The notes under the pieces are model-generated. The model did not search any database. It saw nothing but the letters and a program-made list of their open reading frames with translations, and was not told the DNA's origin. 64,000 nt of DNA from Paucidesulfovibrio gracilis DSM 16080. GTDB lineage: Bacteria; Desulfobacterota; Desulfovibrionia; Desulfovibrionales; Desulfovibrionaceae. A program made the translations under genes and the position numbers. The stretch's first letter is position 1; each line of letters opens with the position of its first letter. Positions 25,480-33,172 of the stretch are shown one piece after another. The stretch is taken from contig NZ_FUYC01000001.1 in assembly GCF_900167125.1 (NCBI RefSeq), positions 372,001 through 436,000 on the forward strand, in the 5' to 3' direction.

Positions 25480-26838
25480 TCAGGATTCCCGCTCCAGAAG
25501 AGCCACGCACTCCACATGCGCCGTATGTGGAAACTGATCCACCGTGATCAGCCGCTTCGGAACATAGCCCAATTCCGCGGCATCCCGCGCCAGAGCGGGC
25601 GGATCACAGCTCACCGCCACCACGCGGGAGGGGGCCATGCGCCGCAACGCCTGCACCAATGGCGCGGACATGCCGCCACGCGGCGGATCACACACCACCA
25701 CGTCGGCTTGCGGAAGCCGCAATTCCTCTTCCTTGTCGCCGTCCAAATCCCGCACCTCAAAGGTACAGTTCTCCAGACCATTGACCTCGGCGTTACGCAG
25801 GGCGTCCTCCACGGCCGCAGGCACCACCTCCAGCCCGGTGACCTTTCGGGCATGGTCGGCCAGGGTCAACGCAAATCCACCGGCACCGCAATAGAGATCG
25901 AGCACATGCTCGTTGCCGCCCAGTCCGGCAAATTCCAGCACTGTGCGGCAGAGGATTCCAGCCGTTTCGGTATTGGGCTGAAAAAACGCGTCCGCGGAAA
26001 TATGGAACCGCAATTCCCGGGAACCTGTGGACAGCCGCTCCAACAAACGCGGCCGCCCCAGCGACATGACCCGGCGTTCGCCGAACGCCAGTTCCAGACC
26101 GCTTTTCCGGGTGGAATGCACAAAACCGTCCGCCCCCATTTCGGCCGTAAGATATTCTCCCAACGCCTTGGCCGCATCATGCTTGGCCTTATCCGGCGTG
26201 GTAATCAGATGCACGAGCTTCCGGCCGTCCGCCTCGCTGCGGCGCACCACCAGGTGTCGCCAGTATCCTTTACGATTCCGGGGCGACCAGGACGGGATGT
26301 TCGTCTCCCGGCAAAACTCCGCGGCCTCGCGCACCAAAGCAATGGCATCATCATGCATGAGCCGGCAGCCAGGCACATCCACCACCTCTTTCGCGCCGCG
26401 CCGACGCAAGCCCAGCACCAGGTTGTCCCCCTGTCCGGTAAACGCGAATTCCATTTTATTGCGGTAGCCTTGAATTCGGGGCGACCCCACAGGCTCGAGC
26501 ACCTCTTGGAATTCCAATCCGCCCAGTCGCTCCATGGCGTCCCGCACCTGGGCGTGCTTTTCCCGCAATTGCGCGTCATAGGCCAGATCCTGGTGCAGGC
26601 ATCCGCCGCACTCGCCGAAATGACGGCAAAACGGCTCGGCCTGTTCCGGGCTGCGTTCCGTCACCGCTTCCAGCACGGCTTCAGCAAACCGTTTTTTCAC
26701 CTTCACCAGCCGGGCCTTGACGGTCTGGCCGGGCAAGGCCCGTTCCACAAAAACAACCCTGCCGTCCACGCGGGCCACGCCGCGTCCACCATAAGCCAGG
26801 GATTCAATGTCACATTCGATGATCGTGTCTTTTTGCAT
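25480..26838 (-). CDS. rlmD: 23S rRNA (uracil-5-)-methyltransferase, RlmD/RumA type
   Basis: 452 aa. An N-terminal TRAM domain (IIECDIESLAYGGRGVARVD) is followed by an Fe-S cluster site (FCRHFGECGGCLHQ with the distal Cys in VPGCRLM) and a C-terminal SAM methyltransferase. SAM motif LDLYCGAGGFALTLA; VVCDPPRGGM; catalytic Cys in VVAVSCDPPALARD; final FPHTAHVECVALLER. The family methylates U1939 and/or U747 of 23S rRNA; which position cannot be told from sequence alone. It is divergent from the paralogous pair upstream. Confidence 0.9.
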   Translation of the reverse strand: MQKDTIIECDIESLAYGGRGVARVDGRVVFVERALPGQTVKARLVKVKKRFAEAVLEAVTERSPEQAEPFCRHFGECGGCLHQDLAYDAQLREKHAQVRDAMERLGGLEFQEVLEPVGSPRIQGYRNKMEFAFTGQGDNLVLGLRRRGAKEVVDVPGCRLMHDDAIALVREAAEFCRETNIPSWSPRNRKGYWRHLVVRRSEADGRKLVHLITTPDKAKHDAAKALGEYLTAEMGADGFVHSTRKSGLELAFGERRVMSLGRPRLLERLSTGSRELRFHISADAFFQPNTETAGILCRTVLEFAGLGGNEHVLDLYCGAGGFALTLADHARKVTGLEVVPAAVEDALRNAEVNGLENCTFEVRDLDGDKEEELRLPQADVVVCDPPRGGMSAPLVQALRRMAPSRVVAVSCDPPALARDAAELGYVPKRLITVDQFPHTAHVECVALLERES

Positions 26839-26977
26839 AGGTGTCCTATATATACGTTCACGCGGTCAGATGGAACCGCCGAACATTGAAAATTACAAAA
26901 TTATATACCAAATTCGGTGGAAACCCCACAGAAACCATGTTGACAAAATCAAGCCGTCTTCCCTAGCCTCTTTCCCC

Positions 26978-27283
26978 ATGATCGACAAGGCCACCGCCCT
27001 GGAAGACATCCTCCGCCGCCTGGACAAACTCCCGGACCGGCATTGCCTGGATTTACGAACCTATAAGCGTAACCGGTCCCTGCTGCTCCGCCGGATCGGA
27101 CCGGATTCCTTCGAGGTATGGGAAGATGGTTACGTGCTGGAGCGGCACGCCGCCGATCGCAAAGGCATGCGTAAGCTGCTGAAGACACTTTTTAAACGGG
27201 AATTTCCTCGCTCCACCAAACTGCGGCTCTACCAGCTGGGGGAATGCGATCCCACCCAGCGACGGGAGTTGAAAAAACTGTGA
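26978..27283 (+). CDS. Small basic protein, tandem paralogue 1
   Basis: Unrecognised family, 101 aa, strongly basic, no signal or membrane helix. The core reads LDLRTYKRNRSLLLRRIGPD, a strand with VWEDGYVLERHA, and a C-terminal helix KLLKTLFKREFPRSTKLRLY. The next gene carries the same order and spacing, so the pair arose by duplication. The frame is open to 26807, but the start MIDKATALED is the first ATG after an AT-rich promoter-like stretch (26880-26945, with TTGACA at 26940-26945). Its stop overlaps the next ATG (TGATG). Confidence 0.7.
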   Translation: MIDKATALEDILRRLDKLPDRHCLDLRTYKRNRSLLLRRIGPDSFEVWEDGYVLERHAADRKGMRKLLKTLFKREFPRSTKLRLYQLGECDPTQRRELKKL

Positions 27284-27582
27284 TGATCCCCTGCGGCAAT
27301 GCCGTGGCTGAGGTGCTGCGCCATGCAGAGCGACCCGGGTTCACGGGCGTGACCCTACTGAGCTACAAGCGGGACCGTTGGGTGTGCGTCCGGCCGATCC
27401 ATGCTCCTTCCGGCGATTCGAGCCGCTTTCTCGTGGAGGAACGAGGATTTACACACCAGGACAAAACCTGCGAACGCCGGGAATTGCGCGGGCTGCTCAA
27501 ACGGCTTGTGCGCCGTGAGTTCCCGCGCTCCAACAAGCTCCATCTGCGCCTGGACAAATCCCGGATCAATCCTCCAGTTTGA
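27283..27582 (+). CDS. Small basic protein, tandem paralogue 2
   Basis: 99 aa, no recognised family. It aligns by eye with the preceding gene: LLSYKRDRWVCVRP for TYKRNRSLLLRR, FLVEERGF for WEDGYVLER, and LLKRLVRREFPRSNKLHL for LLKTLFKREFPRSTKLRL. The shared block (L)LK-L-(R/K)REFPRS-KL is the strongest conservation. The ATG is embedded in the upstream stop, so the two are translationally coupled and may act as a heteromer. The last 17 bp overlap the 3' end of the convergent DUF3108 gene. Confidence 0.7.
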   Translation: MIPCGNAVAEVLRHAERPGFTGVTLLSYKRDRWVCVRPIHAPSGDSSRFLVEERGFTHQDKTCERRELRGLLKRLVRREFPRSNKLHLRLDKSRINPPV

Positions 27583-28384
27583 CCAGACCGGGTACGCCCT
27601 TGGCATCAATCAGTTCCAGAGAAAAATGCCCCACCACCACCTTGCTGCGGATCCGCACGGGAATGCGCCGATCATCGGCCGTAAACCACATCTCAATTCG
27701 CGCATCGTCGCTTTTCTTGAACACGCCGCCCAAATCCTTGGTCTCCGGCTCCACCCGGAAACAATCCAGCGGGCCAAACGGGGTATCCAGGGTTTCACGC
27801 CCCACTACCCGGCCGGATCCGTTGACCATTTTCTTGCCGTCCGTGACCCAGCCTGAAACCACGCGATCCTTGAACAGCCAGTGCGTGCGAAAGTGGAAAA
27901 GAATGGCCAGCGGATCCAACACGTCACCGGGCAGATCCAGGCTGTTCTTGAACCCCTTTTTGCCATATCGGTCCACACGCCCGGCAGTCCAATCCATATC
28001 CAGAATGGTGTCGCGGTGATAATCCCCCTCACGCTGGTATTGCTCAAAACGCAAGGTCCGGTCCACGGTCATGTCCGTCCAGGAGTCAATGGTGTCCCGC
28101 ACCTTGTAGAACGAATCAATGAAGGGTGAGGAGCGCGCCTCTGCCCGAAAATGCCGGGCAGGAATCCCCTTGATCTCGGTATCGGGCAACACGGAAACAC
28201 TGGCCGTCCCCGCATAGACCACGGTCCAATAAATTTCATATTCCAGCCGCTCCCCGGGCGCGTACGGCCAGGAGCGTTTCAATCCCGCCCAGGACGCATT
28301 GATCGGAGCAAACACCACCAGCAGGGCAACAAGGCATACGCACCAGCACAATGGCCGGGCTGGACGCCATGGAATCCGTGACAT
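27566..28384 (-). CDS. Exported DUF3108-family protein
   Basis: 272 aa. A signal peptide (LCWCVCLVALLVVFAPINASWA) is followed by a beta-rich domain typical of DUF3108: YAPGERLEYEIYWTVVYAGT near the start, FRAEARSSPFIDSFYKVRDT, and PFGPLDCFRVEPETKDLGGV toward the end, finishing with MWFTADDRRIPVRIRSKVVV. These proteins are periplasmic or outer-membrane-associated, of unknown role. The start MSRIPWRPAR has GGAGG 6 nt upstream. The 3' end overlaps the convergent small paralogue by 17 bp. Confidence 0.85.
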   Translation of the reverse strand: MSRIPWRPARPLCWCVCLVALLVVFAPINASWAGLKRSWPYAPGERLEYEIYWTVVYAGTASVSVLPDTEIKGIPARHFRAEARSSPFIDSFYKVRDTIDSWTDMTVDRTLRFEQYQREGDYHRDTILDMDWTAGRVDRYGKKGFKNSLDLPGDVLDPLAILFHFRTHWLFKDRVVSGWVTDGKKMVNGSGRVVGRETLDTPFGPLDCFRVEPETKDLGGVFKKSDDARIEMWFTADDRRIPVRIRSKVVVGHFSLELIDAKGVPGLVKLED

Positions 28385-28564
28385 TTCGACCTCCGTTTCC
28401 GTCAAGACCACGCGTTGCCTTCTCACGCCACGTTCATACCATTCCCCCTGCTGATTCGCCAGACCGGGCCGTGCTCCACGCGAGGCTGCCGTGGTCCCGC
28501 GGCCTTGCGTTGAAATTCCGTATGGAGTGCATGGCCATCAACCCGTGACACGAAACAGACATTC

Positions 28565-28602
28565 TTGACACTACAATCCCGGCCATATACACATCGTGTT
28601 AC
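28565..28602 (+). promoter_or_regulatory. Candidate promoter with GTGTTAC half-site
   Basis: TTGACA (28565-28570), 17 bp, then TACACA. The -10 overlaps a near-palindrome ATACAC-ATC-GTGTTA whose right half, GTGTTAC (28596-28602), equals the half-site known for NikR in Desulfovibrio. The usual second half at 13-14 bp spacing is not visible, so NikR control of the DUF4198 gene is only a suggestion. The rest of the 250-bp gap upstream shows nothing clear. Confidence 0.35.
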
Positions 28603-28637
28603 GAATTGTATTTTTATCCAACCTGAATGGAGGAATA

Positions 28638-29411
28638 ATGAACGCACGACGCCTGCTTCCCCTGCTCTGCCTGGCTTTGATTTTTGCGGCTTTGCCTGCC
28701 CAGGCTCATGAATTTCTTGTCAAACCCGTCAAGCTGACCGTGCAAAAGGGTGAGGTAGTCCCCTTTTCCGTGATTTCCTCGCATGTTATGATGGTTTCCG
28801 AAGAGGTGGAACCGCAAGAGCACGTCAAGCTCGCCTTGGTGGAGGGCAAATCGTCCACGGCCTTGAGTGTAACACCCAACCCCATGCTTTTCACCCTGGA
28901 CGGCCAACTCAAAGCCAAAAGGGAAGGCACCGCAATTCTGGCCGGTCATCGCGAAGGCGTTGTCTGGACGCAGACCACTAAAGGCTGGAAGGCCGCGTCC
29001 ATGAAGGGGCTGGACGGCGTGATCCAGAGCAACAAATATGAAAAATTCTGCAAGACGCTGCTCACCGTGGAACACGGCGATGATGGCTGGAAACAGGTAT
29101 TGGGTCAGAAGCTGGAAATCGTCCCGCTGAGCGATCCCACCATGGCGCGCCCCGGGGATGAACTGGGCTTCAAGGTGCTGCTGGACGGCAAGCCCGTGAC
29201 CACCAACGGCGTATTGGCCACGTATGACGGTTTTTCCTATGAAACCATGGCCTTTGCCTACTCCGGCGAACCGCGCGACGACGGCTCCGTGTGGGTCAAG
29301 GTCACGGCTCCGGGCGTGTGGATGGTTCGCGTGGAACACAAGATCAACCAACCCACCGAGGATTACAACGGCCACGTGATCCGTTCGGTTCTGATTTTTG
29401 AGGTGCAATAA
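28638..29411 (+). CDS. Exported DUF4198 protein (NikK-like)
   Basis: 257 aa with a clean signal peptide (LLPLLCLALIFAALPAQAHE). The mature N-terminus starts HEFLVKPVKLTVQKGEVVPF, the DUF4198 signature. The second half (ARPGDELGFKVLLDGKPVTT, GVLATYDGFSYETMAFAYSG and SVWVKVTAPGVWMVRVEHKI) is the beta-sandwich typical of the family. In many deltaproteobacteria such proteins (NikK) accompany ECF nickel/cobalt transporters and are thought to handle metal in the periplasm. Here no transporter genes follow. It has GGAGGA at the start, and its stop abuts the next ATG. Confidence 0.8.
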   Translation: MNARRLLPLLCLALIFAALPAQAHEFLVKPVKLTVQKGEVVPFSVISSHVMMVSEEVEPQEHVKLALVEGKSSTALSVTPNPMLFTLDGQLKAKREGTAILAGHREGVVWTQTTKGWKAASMKGLDGVIQSNKYEKFCKTLLTVEHGDDGWKQVLGQKLEIVPLSDPTMARPGDELGFKVLLDGKPVTTNGVLATYDGFSYETMAFAYSGEPRDDGSVWVKVTAPGVWMVRVEHKINQPTEDYNGHVIRSVLIFEVQ

Positions 29412-29777
29412 ATGCGCAACGGTTTTTGCCGGACGCGACAGGTACGAATCGGGCTATGGACCTTGGTAGTCCTGGCGGCCTGGCTCAGTGTCCCGAATCC
29501 TTCGCACGCCCACGGCATCCGACGCATCAACTATGAGCAAATCGCCCAGGTGGTGGAGGCCACGTTCTCCGACGGCACCTTGGCGTCGTATGCTGAAGTA
29601 TTGATCTACCCGCCGGGCGGCGGAGACGAGGAGTTCCAAAACGGACGCACGGATGCGCGTGGACGCTTCGCGTTTCTGCCGGACCGCCCCGGCACCTGGC
29701 TTGTCAAGGTCAATGCGGGCATGGGCCACGGTTTTGACATGGAAATCGAGGTCCGGCCGGATCAGACGGTTCCTTGA
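29412..29777 (+). CDS. Small exported Cna-B/NikL-like protein
   Basis: 121 aa. A signal peptide (GLWTLVVLAAWLSVPNPSHA) ends just before HGIRRINYEQ. The rest is a single beta-sandwich of the carboxypeptidase-regulatory or NikL type: LASYAEVLIYPPGG, RTDARGRFAFLPDRPGTWLV and GMGHGFDMEIEV. The mature N-terminal His and the GHGF could bind metal. It starts directly after the DUF4198 gene, matching the nikK-nikL order in nickel ECF loci, but the membrane components are absent. Confidence 0.75.
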   Translation: MRNGFCRTRQVRIGLWTLVVLAAWLSVPNPSHAHGIRRINYEQIAQVVEATFSDGTLASYAEVLIYPPGGGDEEFQNGRTDARGRFAFLPDRPGTWLVKVNAGMGHGFDMEIEVRPDQTVP

Positions 29778-29794
29778 GAACCCCTTCATGGCAC

Positions 29795-29830
29795 ACCGCC
29801 CGCACGTCCTACGCAAAACGTGCGGGCGGT
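29795..29830 (+). terminator. Hairpin after the NikKL-like pair
   Basis: A perfect 13-bp stem (ACCGCCCGCACGT with ACGTGCGGGCGGT) and 10-nt loop, 18 bp after the stop. No T run follows. Confidence 0.65.
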
Positions 29831-29867
29831 CCCTGCCGAAGATGCTGCAACCCGTAGCGCCGGCCAC

Positions 29868-29899
29868 GCATTGCATCATTATAATATTATAGCATTGCA
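29868..29899. repeat. AT palindrome flanked by GCATTGCA direct repeats
   Basis: Between two converging genes, GCATTGCA (29868-29875) and GCATTGCA (29892-29899) flank the 12-bp perfect palindrome TATAATATTATA. It stands out in a GC-rich genome. It may be a small protein-binding site or the footprint of a past insertion; nothing decides between these. Confidence 0.5.
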
Positions 29900-29926
29900 A
29901 AACAGCGGACCTGAGGCCTTGCTCCG

Positions 29927-30937
29927 CTATTTCAGCCGTTCCACCAAAAGCACCTGCAGCTGCTGCGCCAGGCCCGTGTCATAACCATTGTCCGCAATGA
30001 GTGCGCGCACCGCCTCCAACCGGTCCATGGGTTCGGCGTACACCCGCTTCGTGATCATGGCACACCAGGAATCCACCAGCGCGCAGAGGCGTCCCAGGGA
30101 GGAAATGTCGTCCCCGCTGCGCTTTTGTGGATACCCCGAGCCGTTGAGCCGTTCATGGTGCTCCATGACGCACTGTTCCAGTTCGGGATATTTGATGTCG
30201 AGCTTGGCCAACATCTCCACCCCGTGCATGGGATGCTGCAAAATTTTATTGCGTTCGTCCGTGGTCAGGGGGGATTCCTTGTCCACGATGAACTTGGGCA
30301 CCTTGCTCATGCCCATGTCATGCAGGAACAGCCCCAGGGTCAACCGGTCGAAAAACTTCCGCCGGACTCCGCCTTCCTCAAAATTATTGGTGTAGATGAA
30401 CCCGTAGAGGGCCAGTCCCACGATGCCGCAATTGAAGCAATGGCGGGCCAGACTGTGTTCCTTGTGCAGCCGGCGCATGAGCGCGCGGACGCGGTGAATA
30501 TCCGTAATCAGGTACTCGGTCAGCACCATCAGGTCTGTGTAGAGTTTTTGGAACACGGGCTTCACGGGCTGGTCCAGGAATTCCTCCAGCCGACGGGTCA
30601 ATGCCTGGGTGAAGATGTCCGCAATTTCGCGTTCATGCAGATTCTTATCAATGAGCACCAAATCCAGCTGGTAGCTGATGTGCTTGACGTAGACCGCATG
30701 GTCCTTGCGGGAAACAAAGATCAGCCCCTGGTTCGTCAATTCGGGCAGTTCCTCGGTCTGCTCCATGCTCAACCGCCCGCCCACGCGATAGTACGGCTTG
30801 AGCCGGACCACATCCTCCTTGAGAAAGAAAATGTCCAGCGGGGGGCGGAACTTGTTGAAGCTACTAAGGATATCCGTATTGATCTGGTAGTATTCCTCGT
30901 TCAGGCCTTCGGGGACATCGATTTTTGCAGCGCTCAT
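29927..30937 (-). CDS. HD-GYP-domain protein (predicted c-di-GMP phosphodiesterase)
   Basis: 336 aa. The first ~125 residues form an unassigned, PilZ-like or sensor region (PLDIFFLKEDVVRLKPYYRV, GLIFVSRKDHAVYVKHISYQ). The HD-GYP domain follows: HCFNCGIVGLALYGFIYTNN, HD in LGLFLHDMGMSKVPKFIVDK, then HPMHGVEML and HHERLNGSGYPQKRSGD, with GYP intact and Asn where many members have Asp. Most metal-binding His and Asp are kept, so it is probably active. It starts 2 bp after the pyruvate kinase stop and is clearly co-transcribed with it. Confidence 0.85.
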   Translation of the reverse strand: MSAAKIDVPEGLNEEYYQINTDILSSFNKFRPPLDIFFLKEDVVRLKPYYRVGGRLSMEQTEELPELTNQGLIFVSRKDHAVYVKHISYQLDLVLIDKNLHEREIADIFTQALTRRLEEFLDQPVKPVFQKLYTDLMVLTEYLITDIHRVRALMRRLHKEHSLARHCFNCGIVGLALYGFIYTNNFEEGGVRRKFFDRLTLGLFLHDMGMSKVPKFIVDKESPLTTDERNKILQHPMHGVEMLAKLDIKYPELEQCVMEHHERLNGSGYPQKRSGDDISSLGRLCALVDSWCAMITKRVYAEPMDRLEAVRALIADNGYDTGLAQQLQVLLVERLK

Positions 30938-30939
30938 AC

Positions 30940-32355
30940 TTACTTCTCGTAGACCTTGACCACATTGGTCTGGGTTTGGAGCTGCCGCTTGTTGGTGGGC
31001 TGCCCCGCAGTGAGGATCACGCTGTCCCCCTCCTGAAACGCCTGATGCTCACGGATGTACCGTTCACAGCGCTCCTGGTGGTTTTCCTCGTCCGTCGGCG
31101 GTTCGGCCGGAATCACTCCCCAGGAAAGCTGGGTAAAATGCCGGGTCCGACGATCCGCGCTGAGTGCATGAATGGGCTGGCGAGGCCGACAGGCCGAGAG
31201 AATCCGGGCCGTGGCGCCGCTGCGGCTGTGGCAGACAATGGCCCTGGAGCGGCTTTTATCCGCCAGCATGCAGGCGGCATAAGCCAGGAACTTGGCGGTC
31301 TGGTCCTCGTATGCCGGGGCAACGGGCCGCGCCTCCTCAAAGAAGTACGCTTCGGCCTGCGCCGCGATCTCGCCCATGTAGCGCACGGTTTCCACCGGGT
31401 ATCGGCCAATGGCCGTTTCCTCCGAAAGCATGATGCAGTCCGCGCCGTCCAGAATGGCGTTGGCCACGTCCGTGGTCTCGGCGCGGGTGGGCATGGGACT
31501 GGAAACCATGGACAGCAACATTTGTGTCGCAACTATAACGGGTTTTCCCGCATGGTTGCAAGCGCGGATGATTCGCTTCTGGAGGGAAGGCAATGTGGGC
31601 AGATCACACTCCAGGCCCAGGTCGCCCCGCGCCACCATGATACCGTCGGACTCTTCGATGATCCGATCCAGATTGCGGATGGCCTTGGGCCGTTCCAACT
31701 TGGAAACCACAGGCAGCGTCCGGCCGTACTCCCGCATCAGGGACTTGAGCCGGGCCACATCCTCGGCCTCCTGCACATAGCTGATGGCCACCATGTCCAC
31801 TCCAAGCTCCAGGCCCACCTTGAGGTCGGCCCGGTCCTTGGCGGTGACGGCTTCCAGGCTGATGTCCTTGCCCGGGAAGGAAATACCCTTACGGGGCGGG
31901 GCTATACCAGCGTTCACAGCCACCATGCGGACCAAGAGTTCCCCCAGCCGCTCCGCCACCTTGAACCGGAGCATGCCGTCGGACAGGGCCACCACTTCGC
32001 CGGGTTTGAGGCTGCGCAGAATCTCGGGTTGATCCAGGCAGATAAACATCTCGTCCCGACCCTCTTCCTGACCGGGGGCACCCAGAAGGATTTCCGTATC
32101 CTTGGTCACTTCCAACGTGCCCAGGCCGATGTCGCACGTGCGGATCTTCGGGCCGGAAAGATCCTGCAGGATGCTCAGGGTTTCCCCGGTTTCCTGTTCC
32201 AGCTCTCGGATAATGGCTACCAGGCGTTCAAACCCTTCCCGCCCACCATGCGAAAAATTCAGTCGAAAGATCCGCGCCCCGGCCCGAACCAGTCCGAGAA
32301 TGGCATCCCGGTCGGAACTGGCGGGTCCGAGCGTGGCGATGATCTTGGTACGCAT
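30940..32355 (-). CDS. pyk: Pyruvate kinase
   Basis: Glycolysis: PEP plus ADP to pyruvate plus ATP. 471 aa. The barrel start RTKIIATLGPASSDRDAIL and RLNFSHGGREGFERLV (PEP/metal site) are followed by LQDLSGPKIRTCDIG, the catalytic Lys in VVSKLERPKAI, the metal site MVARGDLGLECDL, and the effector helix VIVATQMLLSM with the TRAETTDVANAILDGADCIM block. The C-terminal domain is complete. It is first in a two-gene transcript with the HD-GYP gene and divergent from mraZ. Confidence 0.96.
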   Translation of the reverse strand: MRTKIIATLGPASSDRDAILGLVRAGARIFRLNFSHGGREGFERLVAIIRELEQETGETLSILQDLSGPKIRTCDIGLGTLEVTKDTEILLGAPGQEEGRDEMFICLDQPEILRSLKPGEVVALSDGMLRFKVAERLGELLVRMVAVNAGIAPPRKGISFPGKDISLEAVTAKDRADLKVGLELGVDMVAISYVQEAEDVARLKSLMREYGRTLPVVSKLERPKAIRNLDRIIEESDGIMVARGDLGLECDLPTLPSLQKRIIRACNHAGKPVIVATQMLLSMVSSPMPTRAETTDVANAILDGADCIMLSEETAIGRYPVETVRYMGEIAAQAEAYFFEEARPVAPAYEDQTAKFLAYAACMLADKSRSRAIVCHSRSGATARILSACRPRQPIHALSADRRTRHFTQLSWGVIPAEPPTDEENHQERCERYIREHQAFQEGDSVILTAGQPTNKRQLQTQTNVVKVYEK

Positions 32356-32563
32356 CTGCTATTGTCCTCCTCCGCATATCGCGGTGTTGGTCGTACCGGC
32401 ATAACGGTCCGGCGGCCGTTTTCCAAGGAAAGGATATTCTTGTTCGTCCCTTCCTGCCCGTGAACTGTCCATAGCATACGGCAGGCCGAAATCACTAACC
32501 ATTATTTCCATCCCCCGCTTTCCCACCTTCCACCCGGCGCCCAAAAATGTCCCGCAATCAAGG

Positions 32564-32677
32564 TATAATCACGTTTTTTACAAAGGTGAAAATCTTTTTC
32601 CTGTTGACAATATGCCATAAAAGGGGCAGGGGTGGTGAAAGGGTGTAATTAAGTGGGAGAATGAGGGGTCAAGTGGT
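32564..32677 (+). promoter_or_regulatory. mraZ upstream region with MraZ-box-like repeats
   Basis: In the 349-bp gap between pyk and mraZ, a TATAAT (32564-32569) and a TTGACA (32604-32609) lie in AT-rich sequence, though neither pairs with a good partner. From 32632 to 32677, G-rich units recur about every 10-11 bp: GTGGTG, GGGTG, GTGGGAG, GGGGTC, GTGGTT. MraZ is known to bind tandem direct repeats of this kind just upstream of its own gene, repressing the dcw operon. The box assignment is by pattern only. The pyk-proximal part of the gap shows no other feature. Confidence 0.55.
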
Positions 32678-32704
32678 TTCGACCCCGGCACGAGGGATGG
32701 GCGC

Positions 32705-33172
32705 ATGAAATTCCGTGGACAAGCGTACCGCAATTTGGACGCCAAGGGGCGTCTTGCCCTTCCGCCGAACTTCAAGGACATGCTCCTGGAAGGCTCTGCG
32801 GACGGTACGGTCGTGCTCACGCTCTACGAACGCCACGTCATCGGCATGACCCCTCATCAGTGGGAGATCACCGAAGTCGAACTGGACAAGAGGCGCCATC
32901 CCAGCCGTAAGTTCCAGATCATGCAACGCATCCTCTGGTCCGGCTACGAAGAAGCCCGGCTGGACGCACAGGGACGGCTGCCCATCTCCGTAAACCTGCG
33001 CAAAAGCGGTCGGCTGGACAAGGAAGTAGTGGTCATGGGTTCGGGCGCCCGTTTTGAGATCTGGTCCGTAAAGGAATACGAAGAGTTGCTGTCCATTGAT
33101 TGCGATGTGTCCGAAGAACTTGAAGAAAACGACATCGTACTCCCCTTCCTGGGAGGTGGCCATGCCGTGTAA
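32705..33172 (+). CDS. mraZ: MraZ, transcriptional regulator of the dcw operon
   Basis: 155 aa with two SpoVT/AbrB-like half-domains, each carrying the DxxGR signature (YRNLDAKGRLALPPNF and ARLDAQGRLPISVNL). It forms ring-like oligomers and binds DNA repeats upstream of its gene. It is the first gene of the cluster, and its end overlaps the rsmH start by 11 bp. Length and motif spacing are normal. Confidence 0.95.
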   Translation: MKFRGQAYRNLDAKGRLALPPNFKDMLLEGSADGTVVLTLYERHVIGMTPHQWEITEVELDKRRHPSRKFQIMQRILWSGYEEARLDAQGRLPISVNLRKSGRLDKEVVVMGSGARFEIWSVKEYEELLSIDCDVSEELEENDIVLPFLGGGHAV

